From contig SIJG01000074.1 in the NCBI GenBank assembly GCA_023374025.1, positions 553,911 through 617,910 on the forward strand: a DNA stretch of 64,000 nucleotides. Direction: 5' to 3'. The stretch comes from Heterodera schachtii. Taxonomy: Eukaryota; Nematoda; Chromadorea; Rhabditida; Heteroderidae. Below are positions 11,758-22,384 of this stretch, piece by piece. Both the position numbers and the translations under genes were made by a program. The first letter of the stretch is position 1; every line of letters begins with the position of its first letter. The notes beneath the pieces were generated by a model. The model was not told the origin of the DNA and made no database searches. It saw only the letters and a program-made list of their open reading frames with translations.

Positions 11758-12248
11758 ACTCTAATATTAATGATCAGTATCCTTCACGAATCGCTGTATG
11801 TTCATTGGAATTTCACTGAAGGCGACGGCGAAAAAAAAAAAATTATTTTTTGAAAAAAAACAATCAAATTCGGGGTTCGAAATTTTATTAATCTGAGTTA
11901 GATTCGTGCTTAGCGACCCCGAAAACGCCTGGAAACATGTTTATAATGCCTTAACAAATTTTTTGTTTTTATGTGGTCTAAACCACATAAGTGCCAAAAA
12001 TAAATGTGCGAAAATGGACGCCACCGGCAGTGCCGACATTTTTTTACCCTAGAAAAATTGGTTTTGTAAGAACTTTTTTTTTCAGTCGGGACATCAATTA
12101 GAAAGGAAACTTTCTTGGCCCCATTTGTCCCTATATTTAAGAGGAAATAAACAAAAAAATATATACGAGGGATGGTTTATCGTTCAAAAGGAAACAGAAA
12201 CAATGAATTAATGATAGCAATTAACTTCAATCAACCAAAAATCATCTT

Positions 12249-15200
12249 CTACATAATACGGCAATTTTTGTCCACGTCGGTGCCCTCCTCCACGCGGCTG
12301 CTGAAGCTGTGCTGCAGAAACGCCTCGTTCCACGCCTCCACCTCACGGTCCGCGTTCAACAGCTCCGTGCGGATGGCGTCGTCGTGTGGCCATTGCTGAT
12401 TCTTGAACACCAAATTGTTGGGCGGCTGATGCTCCTGGCCCGAGTTGGTGGACCAAACCTGGCAAAAAAAAAATTGATTGTGGCAAATCGGTAACACTAA
12501 CTTAGGGCTTTTGTTGCCAATTCACTCACCATCAGCGTTTTGCCCGCCTTCACCGTCTGTCGCGAGTGGAATTTGTACTGCACCTCCCTGCCGCCGGCAC
12601 TCGACTTCAGAGTCCAATTGCCCACCGCCACGTCCTCCTTGCCCTTGTTGATCACGCTCACGTACTGTCCCTCCTTGTCCACCTCGCCGATCACCAAATT
12701 GCCGTTGGAGTGGCCATTGCTCTGCGAAAAAAAATGTCAAAATTCAAAAAATTTTACGCCCTTAAGCTCTCATTTCGACTCCACTCCCCCACCTTCCACG
12801 AGCTGGACGTTTTGTCGAAGGAGACAATGTCGTCCTGGTTGAGACGGCGGCGCTTCACCCCACGGCGGACGGTGGTCAGACTTTCGCTCTGAGTGACCGG
12901 TGTCGCCAAACGCGGGCTGACCGGACGCGGCGTAGAGATGACCATGTTGGGCGTGCTGATGTTCTGCCCAACAACCGACGTGTTCGGGCTGGTCGACGGC
13001 GTAATGTGCAATCTATGAAGAGAAAAAATGAATTAAAATTGAGACACAAAGCAAATGAATCCAAAAACACAAATGGGACATTTACAAATTCACCATTTGC
13101 TCTCCTCCCCGTCAATGCCAACCTGGTCTCCTCCTGCTCCAACATCTTCTGGTACGCCTGCAATTCGGTGTCCAACTGCACTTTGACATCCAACAAGTCC
13201 TGGTAGTCGCTGATCATCAACGCGATTTCCTTTTGCAGTTGCTCAATCTGTTCGTCGCGCTGTTGAATGCGAATGTCGGCGTCCTCATGCGCGCGGCGCA
13301 ACGCCGCCTCCAAGTCCTTGAACATGTGAACAAATTGTAATCAGTTGTCAGGGTTTTTGCGCTTCGTGTCAATTAAAAAAAAATTATTCGAATATTTAAA
13401 ATTCTCCTAACTCCGGAGAGAAAATTTCAGAATTCATAGCTGGGTCAAAATTCAAAAAAGTAGTAAAATGAGGTTCCGGTGAGCCGTTTTATATGTAAGG
13501 TTTTTTTGAAAATGCTAATCATTGCGAAAATTTTCAAAAGATTTGCCCTTCTTCGTAAAAAATTTTTGATTTTCTTTCGGGGGGGACCCACGAGTTAGAA
13601 TCAGCCAGAGCTCGCGAGAAAACAACCTTAACACGACGGTTGAGCGACTCGACGATGCCCTGATGGTCTTTGCTGGAGTTCTCCAAGTCCTGAACACGAA
13701 CGCGCCACATTGCCGCTTCCTCGCGCGCCTTGGCCGCCAAGTCGCGGTTTCTGTTAGCATTTTCGGCCGCCTCGCCCAGCTTGTTGCGGTACAGTTCGTC
13801 GACCTGAAAACAAATCAAATTTCCGGTACCATGTCTGACATTGATTTGTTTTTCGCTTTATGAAAATTGACATGGCCTGCTGATTCACCCTGAACACATA
13901 CCTCGGCACGGTTCTGCGCAATGCGATTGTCAAAGTCGTCCCGCATGGCCTGCAGTTGTTCCTGCAGCTTGGCCTGGTAGCGGTGCTCCACCTCGTCGCT
14001 GAACGATGTCATTTCCACTTGACGCTTGCGCCGAATCTCCTCAATTTGATTGCTGTGACTGCGACGAGCAAATTCCAAGTCGTCTTTGGCGGTGTGCAGA
14101 CGATTCTCCAGCTCAGTGCGCAGCAGCACCTCGTCCTCCAACTGACGACGCAGCATGTCCACCATGTTCTCCGAGTTGTTGAACTCGTTTCGAAGTTGCT
14201 GAAAATAAAAACTTTCAAAAAAACCGAGCGAAGCCTCCCAAAAATAAACAAGAAAACCAATCATTTTTACGTTTTTAACGGTCAGAGATTGTTTAGGCCG
14301 GACTTTGCGATTCTTAAGCGACATTTCAACTTAGAAAAAATTGCCTCGATCTCGCGCTCCGCGTTGCCAAGTGCGGTGTCCGTGTTGTTGAAACGTGCCG
14401 TGAGTTCCTGAACGTCCGCCTGCGCCGCGGTGCGCTCCTTCTCCGCCTTGCGCAAGTCCTTCTCCAATTTGCCGACGCGCGCCTTCAACTCCTCGAAGCC
14501 GCTCTGCGCCTTGTCACTCTCAATTTGCAATCTGAAAAATAAAAATGAATAAGTTGACAAAGGCAAGTCAAGAGGGGAACCAATGCATTAAACGACCAAC
14601 AAAAGAAATGTCGTCCGATGTGGCAGGGTTAGGCCCAGTGAATAATTCCAAGGAATTTAAATCAAAATCCCGATAAAATTGCAATTACACTTCCACCCCC
14701 CCCCCCTTGCTTACTTGGCCTTTTCGCGCGTGAAGAATTCCAACTGCTTGCGCAGCTCGTCGATTTTGATCTCGTAGCGGGCCGACAAATTTTCCTTCTC
14801 CTTGCGCTCCACAACCTCAACCTCGCGCACTTGGATCTGCAGACGCGCGTTCTCCGTCTCGAGACTGCGCACGCGCTGAAGAAAAACATTTATTTTTAAT
14901 TACTGGTATTTTTTTTTTGTCCATTGTTGGGTTTTCATTGTCTCTTAAGGCTAAAAAACGACTAAAATAGTCAATTTTGGTGGAATTCCTATCCACCCCT
15001 TGAAATAGCCATGGCTGTTGTACATCAAAAATGACAAACGATCAGAAATTTTGGTGAGTTCAATTTCAATGTTTTCTATTGGTCTGTCCTAAAATTTCAT
15101 TCGTTTGTTTGAACATCTTAAAAAGGCATAGCACAATATTGGAATCAGGGGCGTATCTAGAAAAACTTTTCGGGGGGGGGGGGGGGGACCCGACCTGAAG

Positions 15201-15946
15201 ACCTTTTTTTTTTTTTTTGCTCTTCAACTGAAGACCTTTTTTTTTTTTTTTTTTTGCTATTTACCTAATAAAAATTTTTTTTTCCCCGCTGCTGGGTTAA
15301 AACTGCACTTTTTCACTAAAATTGATTCAATTTTGGCCGTTTTAAGGCAAAAAACTTGTAAAAATAGTGGAAAATGGAGGTCCGGCGGTGCCGCGCCGCC
15401 GGATTTTGAAAATTTGAGTCCTATTTGTTACGAAAATTGCCTATAAATTTTTAAAAATTTTCGTTTCGGGGGGGGGGGGGGGAATTCCCCCCCTTTCCCC
15501 CCCCCTAGATACGCCCTTGATTGGAATAACAAATCTCATGCCGTTTACAAATGAAATTTCGGGAATAAACAAACGATTGAAAATCCAATTTTTCCCAATC
15601 AAAAACAAAACCTCAATGTAGCCAGCAAGACGGTCGTTCAGATTGCACAGGTGGTTCTTCTCGTCCTGACGCGACGACAGATGACCCGACGAACTGTTAA
15701 TTGTTGAGCCATTACTGCTGAAAAAAGGGAAGTGGTGAAACGTTAGTACCTATTTGATTTTCCAAAAGCATAGCAAAATGCTAAAAGTTTTTGCGTGTTG
15801 GAAATTTATTGAAATTGAAGCCATCACTTAAAACCAAAATCAGTGTTTTAACTTAACCTGCTTTCGATGGTCTCATCCGCACTTGCATCAATGTGAATGG
15901 CCGCTTCGCGCTGTGATCGAGTCGTTCGTTTACTTTTAGAAGCCAT
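12249..15946 (-). CDS. lmn-1: Nuclear lamin
   Basis: Ten exons: 15858-15946, 15612-15717, 14715-14875, 14345-14531, 13902-14198, 13627-13803, 13123-13316, 12793-13012, 12530-12721, 12249-12458. Every junction keeps frame; the product is 610 residues. It is an intermediate-filament protein of the nuclear lamina. A short head (MASKSKRTTRSQRE) leads to the rod start (LNDRLAGYIE), then heptad coiled coil, then the rod end (YQDLLDVKVQLDTELQAYQK). A nuclear localisation signal, VKRRRL, follows. The lamin tail domain (GEVDKEGQYVSVINKGKED, then VGNWTLKSSAGG) comes next. The protein ends NCRIM, a CaaX box for farnesylation. The CaaX box and the signal separate it from cytoplasmic filaments. The intron after exon 4 starts GC, not GT (GAG|GCAATT at 14343-14344); no GT nearby keeps frame. 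The symbol follows the single nematode lamin. Confidence 0.93.
15146..15519. mobile_element. hAT-type MITE in lamin intron 2
   Basis: 374 bp. It starts CAGGGGCGTATCTAG and ends CTAGATACGCCCTTG. ATTGGAAT is present on both sides (15138-15145 and 15520-15527), an 8-bp target duplication. The interior has G/C homopolymers and one GGCGGTGCCGCGCCGCC palindrome, shared with other copies in this window. The CAGGGGCG-type ends and 8-bp duplication are hAT traits. Confidence 0.85.
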
Positions 15947-15949
15947 TAT

Positions 15950-17800
15950 AATTTAGGTTTAATGACAGAAGAATAATCTGTTGGAAACAATGAAAATTTA
16001 AAAAAGAAAGTTAATGTTTCGGAGGCACAAGTCACGAAAGGGGTAGCCTAATCGGATGTTTAAATGAGAACAGAAGCTAAAATAGCAAAGCAAACAAGGC
16101 TATCGTTTAGGGTAGACCAATTTGCTTACATTATGTATATTGCTTTTCGCGTTTTGCAACACTACAAATTTTATAGAAAAATTCAGAAGGGGAAGCAAAA
16201 CCCGAAAGTAACGGGAAAATATGTATGTTTCAAAAAACCATAAGACCCTTGACAATCTCTGAGATCCCACCATTTTCTGTTTAATTGGAGGCAATTTAAA
16301 AAGGAAACCAATCGATGTAACCAACCACTAAACAGATAGAGACACAGCGCAGAAAGAGAAACGCGGGATTATCTAACAGCGAATAGTGCCCAGAGATTTC
16401 TAAGCACTCTCGCCAAAATTAAAACAAACAAATAAATTTTGTTGTATGCATGTTATAAACGTAACTGTGTGTATATATTCATATGATGTTGAGGGATGGG
16501 TGAGTCACGCAAAAAGAAACGGAATCTTCAAATTCAAAAACTGAAGGGGGAGGGGGAGAACAAATGGAGCGGAAATAGCCATCATTCAACACAGAAGAGA
16601 GAGAAGAAATTGGAAGCGAAAGCCATTTCCATCGCAATTTTTCAACCAAACCACCGGCGGAGGAGGGGGGCGGGGGAGGGACAGCAAAATGAATGAAAAG
16701 GGACAGAGAGTACGGCGGATGAGGAAAGAAAAGGACAAGCGAAAACAACAAATCGATGGATGATCAAAAGGAATGTTGGGGAAGGGACATCCAAAACAAC
16801 GGGGGAATAAGGTGGGAAACGCGGGCCATCGAAATGGTGAAAGTTGGTTGAAGGAACTGAGTGACCGAAACAAACCATTAGCCTTTTTATGGCGTATGGC
16901 AAAAGAAAAGGACGCTCTCGCTCATCTTCATATTTGGTAAAGTTTAAAAACAACATTTCGCCAAATATTATTCTTTTTTTTTGCGTGAAATTATAATTTT
17001 AAATATTTTGGATAACAAAAGTATAGAAATGGACGACATGAATGAAGTTTGGGTACCGGGAACCAGAAGCAAATTTTAAATACCAAAAATAATCAAAATG
17101 ATAAAAAATATTACGCATATTTAGAAAATAGCGGGAAAGAGCGAATTGGATACATTGAAAATTGGTCAGAGAAAATTTATGGAAAAAAACATGTACTTTT
17201 CAAATTTTCAGTTTACCCGAGACTCGAGACTGGAATCTAATTTCGGTGCTCGTGCCGTCCCCGTGACCCTTCTCCGCCCCCGTCCCTCTGTCGGTTCCAT
17301 TGCCCGTCAATGTGCCGATGGCATCGCTGTGGTTGGACTGACAGTGATTGACTGTTTGCTTCGATCACTCCCAAGGCGCCAAATATTTCCAATATGTTGT
17401 TGGGGCGATCTTTGACGGCGGACACTTCGCCAAATTCTTGAGCATAAGCTCAGTGGAGCAGCTGGATCAGAGAGCAGAGGAGAGAGAGAAAGAGAGAGAG
17501 AAGCGATCAGTGAATTTAAATATGGCAAACCGAATTGGGCACTTTGGAAAAGCATTGTATTGGGGTCCGGGATTTTGGGCAAATCCAATGCCTTTCTTTT
17601 CAGCAAGTTCCGTTTAATAGTTATAAAATTATGATCGGCTTCTAGAAAACGGCTCTGGAGGACGGGTGGGTGAAGGAAGGGCGAGCTGGACGGCGAAATT
17701 AAAGTGGGCAATTTGATTTCTGCTGGTCTGTTTAAATTTTGGCATTTTTAATCATTTTTGCAATCAGATTAATGCAAATGCAAAACATAAAGATTTTAAA
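15950..17800. other. Upstream of lamin, no gene recognised
   Basis: This holds the lamin upstream region and AT-rich sequence. Open frames on both strands at 16.5-17.7 kb lack domains and consistent splice sites. A GC-rich patch at 17240-17440 could be an exon, but no frame gave a recognisable protein. Confidence 0.5.
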
Positions 17801-17839
17801 ATTCATTCTATTTTTTGGTCAAGTAAATTGCTCTGCATT

Positions 17840-18244
17840 TTCCTGAGGTCCATTTTGTTGAGTTGAACAGCTCCATTGGCAATTTTTCGCAGAAGTTTCT
17901 GGACACATTCGACCTTCTGTTCAAAATCTCTTTTTCGGCACCAACATTTGACCCCCCGCCCCGGACATTTCGTCTTACTTGACGAACATTTCGTCTCACT
18001 TAACGGACATTTCGTCTCACTTAACGGAAATTACGTCTCGGTTTAGCCCATTCTGCAAATTGCACTCAAATCGGCACTTCGCGTCGGTGTCCCATTGCCA
18101 ACAGTGAAGGGCATAAAAATGGGCAACGGCAGTGCTTTGACGCTGCTGGAGCGGGGGCTGCGAGTGGGTGCCGAACTGATCTATGCGGATCGGAACGGAA
18201 CGGCACAAATGCTCCAGAAGAAAGCGGGGGATTCGGCATTCTAG
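17840..18244 (+). pseudogene. 3' exons of a BPI/LBP/CETP-like lipid-binding protein
   Basis: The last exon (about 18041-18244) reads LRVGVPLPTVKGIKMGNGS and ends AGDSAF. This matches the end of the BPI/LBP family, where a PLP-x-hxGh motif precedes a final strand. The exon before it (about 17840-17960) reads ELNSSIGNFSQKFLDTFDL, which also fits the C-terminal barrel. The rest of the gene (over 300 residues in the family) was not found upstream, and the junction is not certain. Nematode members are secreted or lipid-binding proteins. It may be a truncated gene, or its 5' exons may be too diverged to see. Confidence 0.4.
17958..18036. repeat. Short tandem repeat, GGACATTTCGTCTCACTTAA
   Basis: Four imperfect copies of a ~22-bp unit of the type GGACATTTCGTCTCACTTAA. 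They form most of the intron between the two BPI-like exons. Confidence 0.75.
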
Positions 18245-18459
18245 GTAAAAAATTTCAGCTCAATTGGTCATCGCAATTAGTCAAAGTTGCGAAAAATTTA
18301 TTGAAATTTTAATTTTGTTACGGACTGTAAGTTTAGATGTCAAATTAGTATAAAAGTGGCTGCTCTTCCTCCGCCACTTTCCATTATTATTATTTTATTT
18401 ATTCATTCGCCATTTATTTGTTGTCGTCTCTCTCTCTCTCCGATTTTTTCTCCTTGACA

Positions 18460-19876
18460 ATGCCTTCAAAAATGAATCTGTTCGTTTTTTGTTTTTTCTC
18501 GACTTTGCCCTTTTCCTTCTCATTTGTTTAGTCTGTACGGAGTGCCAATGTTTGTTGGCTGTTGCGCCATTCTTTGGATTTATTTGGACCGCTTCAAAAA
18601 AGCACCAAAACCACGAGGCAATCACAAAAAGAAAATGTAAAAATAAAACATAAATTTATAAAATTTTTATTTTTTTTTTAATTTTCAGTTTCATTTACGG
18701 CGACTGTTGGCTGGCGGTGTTCGAATTACTTACGCCTTCTCAACTTGGCCTCGGAATTGCAATGATCAGCCACCGATTTGACTTCTACGTGGACGAACAC
18801 TTCAAGACGCGGCGCTGGGCGTTTAAATTCAAGGAAATTTGGAGCAAAAAGAAATGGTATGGCGCAAAAGAAATGGAACTTTTCAATTACGGTTGCAACG
18901 GATGGGAATTATTGAAAATTCCGCAAAAAGCGCTGCCAAAGAAAGTCGTCGGATTCGAAGCCATTTCAATAAGGTAAAATGGAAGAATGAACTGTTTTAA
19001 AATGTAAACGAGTCCATCTTCATCTTCACAGATACATCGACCGCAATGTCATCGCTTTTCTCCACCGTTTTCGCCCACTTTTCGCCATCAGTCCAATTAA
19101 TTTGAACATCTATACATACAATGAGCGAATTATGGAGTTCTTTTTGCGCATTATTTGGCCAATGCTGGGGAAAAACATTCATGGCATTGATTGTCCGCCA
19201 CTTTTTTCCGCCTTTTGCGACAATTCGTCCCGTCACTGTTCAACGATTTCCCATTGTTACGCATTCTCAAATTCTATGCCACGAATTTCTTCACCGAATT
19301 TCCATACGATGACGACAATGCTGATGCGTCGGATGGACAAGCGTTGGCCAAATGGCTTTTCACTGCCCATCCAAACAATTTGCCAAAGGTGTTGCGCTGC
19401 TCGTTGTACATGGATGAAGAGATTTTGGCGTTGCAGATTGAAGACTTCAAAGCGGTGCTTACTATTTTATTTGACACTTTGGGATTTGCTGACAAAATTT
19501 TTCCCTCATTTTAGGCATTTGCCTCGGCTTCTTCCCCCGCCAATTTCATTGCTGTCGTTTGGTTTCATCGTTCGCCTTTTGATGACTTCGTTGTGCCTTT
19601 TGATCTGACCAACGAATTGACCGAAGAACAATTGGAACAGCGACTGTTTTGTGTTCGTCCGTTGTCCAATGCGCGAGACGAAAGCAAATGGGCGAAATGG
19701 GAAAAGGAAGCGATTGGCTGGCGAAATTATTACCCGTGGAGTCAAATTGACATTGACATTTTTCGTGAGGAAGAAATCGGGGACGGGTCAGTGATAATTA
19801 CATATTAACAATTCAAATTTATTGCCTTTCAATTTTTAGTCTTCTCGACGAAATACTCGGCCCAAGTGATCGATAG
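18460..19876 (+). CDS. F-box protein, cyst-nematode-type family, frameshifted
   Basis: Exons: 18460-18479, 18532-18636, 18689-18973, 19032-19454, 19515-19786, 19840-19876. The F-box-like segment is in exon 3 ([20 protein letters not shown], then [13 protein letters not shown]). Later exons match the C-terminal domain of this family as I recall it ([46 protein letters not shown]; end [12 protein letters not shown]). Such proteins recruit substrates to SCF-type ubiquitin ligases. Exons 1-2 add an unusual hydrophobic segment ([15 protein letters not shown]) before the F-box; it may be a wrong join. Inside exon 4 the frame breaks at about 19188: KNIHGID is followed by a stop, and the rest ([16 protein letters not shown]) continues in another frame, as if one base were missing. 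It is either a pseudogene or a sequencing error. Confidence 0.65.
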
Positions 19877-20513
19877 AAGTGAATGAATGAATTGTTGAGA
19901 AGTGATCGATCATTTGCAGTTTAAATTGGAAAATGAAATTCTGTTTTGACGTGCTTATTAAATGTTATATTTCGTTGCCATGATCAACATGGACAGCAAA
20001 CTTTGTTAAAAGCAGCAGCAAAAATCAGCAATAATTTTTTTTGAAAAATAGGGGGGACAAACCAAAAAATAAAATTTTTTTATTCATTAAAAATCTAAAA
20101 CTATGGATGAAACTGAAAAATCGGGACATTTTCTGTTTTTCAGACTGCCAATAAAAAGGAAAGGACGAGTTTGAAAACTAAGGAAATTTCTGCCCCATAA
20201 AAGGGGTCTCTTGACATTGGTGAAGCATAACAGTTACTAATTACTCCCTAATTGCCATCAAATTTTCTTTAATGACTCATTATGGCTTCTTTTCACTGTT
20301 CTCTGTTGGCATTTTGCTGTGCGTATGACAAAATAACGATTCAATCATTCGTGCTGTTAGAGACCTAAATTTCCGAGACTAGTTTAGTTTCAGTTTTAGG
20401 TACATATTTTGCCTTATTAGAATTTTTGCACATATTTTCGGTCTTTTTTGGAGCCCCAAGGCATAATTAGCTAATTAAACATAATTATCATTACCATTTT
20501 TTGGAAGCAAATA
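19877..20513. other. Intergenic, no gene recognised
   Basis: AT-rich gap between the F-box gene and the cyclophilin gene on the same strand. No conserved motif seen. It holds the cyclophilin upstream region. Confidence 0.6.
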
Positions 20514-21999
20514 ATGTACATTTGGTCAGCTATTTTCATCCCTATTTTTTCTTCAATTATAAGCATCACACATTCAAAAGATGCAGGAAATGATGCAGAA
20601 AAACCGAAGGGGCCAAAAGTGACGGAAAAGGTCCATTTAACGAAGTAATGAATATGGACATAATTTTGTTTAAACAATCTTAGGTGTATTTTGACATTAA
20701 AATCGGCGATGAAAGCGTTGGTCGCATTGAAATCGGCTTATTCGGAAAGACTGTCCCGAAAACTGTGGAAAACTTTGTCGAACTTGCCAAGAAACCGAAG
20801 GGGGTAAAAATTGCAGTTTTCCGGTTTTTGCCAATTATCTTTTTAGGAGGGTTACGCCGGCAGCGTTTTCCACCGAGTCATTAAGGTCATTGGCTTTTTG
20901 AGGCATTTTTCAACCAAATTAATTAAACTATAAGGTATTCGGTTACTCCTTACGTTTTCTTTTATTGTAATATGAAAATTTCGAAAAGTTTTTAAATCCA
21001 AAGAATTTATGGCAAAAAAAAAATACTCAAAAAATGTTCCATCGAATATAAAAGTTTAATTTTACTAATACAAAAAAAGTTAATTTAATTTGAAGGACTT
21101 CATGATCCAAGGCGGAGACTTCACCAAAGGCGACGGCACTGGCGGGAAGTCCATTTGGGGCGAGAAATTCCCGGACGAAAATTTCAAATTGAAACATTAC
21201 GGCGCCGGATGGGTGACAATTTTCATTTTAGGCACATTTAATTAATCTTTGTTCCTGGTTTAGCTAAGCATGGCGAATTCCGGCAAAGACACAAACGGGT
21301 CACAATTTTTCATGTTCGTTTAAAAAAAAGTGGAATTTTAAACAAATAAATGCCGTTTTTTGTAGCACCTGCAAAAAAACAACTTGGCTCGACGGACGAC
21401 ACGTTGTTTTTGGGAAAGTGAGTTTTTGGACAATTTGAAAACGTAAAAATAATGCGAAAAATGGGCATAAAAACCGTAAAAAATAGCACAAATGTTTTTC
21501 ACCTATAATGCCCAAATTCTTGGGATAGACCCGAGGTGCCAGGCTTTAATTTCAATTATTTTTTAAGCCGTAAATCCCTCTCCCCTCACTTTGGGATGAT
21601 ACCCCAAATCGGCTTAAATTGGGTACATTTCTTGTGCCTGTTTACATTGGCATTATAATCCTAGGTGCTTTCCGGGATGTCGGTTGTTCGCCGAATTGAA
21701 GCCACAAAAACATTGGGCGGTGATCGGCCCGAGAAGGAAGTGACAATTGCAGCGGCAGGTAACCGAAATGGGCAAAGCGTACAAAAAATGTTTTGGCATT
21801 ACTAATTAGAGGACAACGAAAGTGCCAAAATTGGTGGGTATAAGAATGGCCAGGTTCAAAAAGATGCATACAATTTCTCAATGTCTTTTACCACTACATA
21901 ATTATTTATCTTCCGTGTTTTTAAAGCCAATTTTCAGGGCAAATTCCCGTGGAAACGCCTTTTTCTGTGCAGAAAGAGGACAGCAGAGATGAGCTGTGA
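20514..21999 (+). CDS. ER-type cyclophilin (peptidyl-prolyl cis-trans isomerase B)
   Basis: Nine exons: 20514-20630, 20684-20803, 20847-20885, 21096-21212, 21264-21313, 21366-21417, 21665-21758, 21810-21833, 21938-21999. All junctions keep frame; 224 residues. It catalyses proline cis-trans isomerisation during folding of secreted proteins. An N-terminal hydrophobic segment ([19 protein letters not shown]) is a signal peptide. The cyclophilin domain runs from [10 protein letters not shown] and has the catalytic arginine in [33 protein letters not shown] and [13 protein letters not shown] follow, all as in PPIB. The protein ends SRDEL, an ER-retrieval signal of the KDEL class. Exon 8 is only 24 nt. 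The domain is full length and looks functional. The nearest C. elegans relatives are the secreted cyclophilins cyn-5/cyn-6, but I cannot decide orthology. Confidence 0.95.
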
Positions 22000-22384
22000 C
22001 GACCAACCAAATGGTGTGCAGAGTCAAAGAATGTTCCAGCAATAAATTATATTTCAAATGTTATTGTTAACCAAAAACTTTTTATATATAAATTTGTTTT
22101 CCATTTTGATTTCTCTTTAACGCTTAAACCGTCATATATGACTTATTATGCGGCTTATGTTTCTGAATTACAACCGACGTAACCGTTATTAAATTGCTAA
22201 TTTGGCAAGAACCCTTGCTGCTTGTTGGTCACACTTTTATTCGACATCACTTTGAATGGATGCAAAAAACGCTATTTTCTGTAGGAATACATGGATAGAA
22301 AATACAACTCGTTTTAAAATTGTGTCGATCTTTTACAAAGAGAGAAAAGGTGGGGCGGGGGTTGGAGAAGGACGTCGACTGCGC
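22000..22384. other. Convergent 3' intergenic region
   Basis: Between the 3' ends of cyclophilin (+) and antizyme (-). It contains AATAAA at 22041-22046, a fitting poly(A) signal for cyclophilin. No gene seen. Confidence 0.6.

Larger units (their letters stand above)
9601..11995. mobile_element. Outer inverted-repeat DNA transposon with an 8-bp target duplication, hosting three others
   Basis: The ends are inverted: GGTACTTCTGTGGTTTAGAC on the left and GTCTAAACCACATAAGTGCC on the right. Inverted similarity runs about 230 bases inwards (left arm 9601-9664 plus 10715-10850; right arm about 11790-11995). The flanks carry AAAAATAA at 9593-9600 and 11996-12003, an 8-bp target-site duplication as made by hAT elements. 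No transposase is seen. The left arm is interrupted by the element at 9665-10706 and the centre by two more. Confidence 0.75.

Noticed and set aside
20631..20645. GTAATG donor at 20645 for cyclophilin exon 1
   Set aside because: It would shift the frame. The donor at 20631 gives TEK|VYFD, the conserved cyclophilin B sequence.
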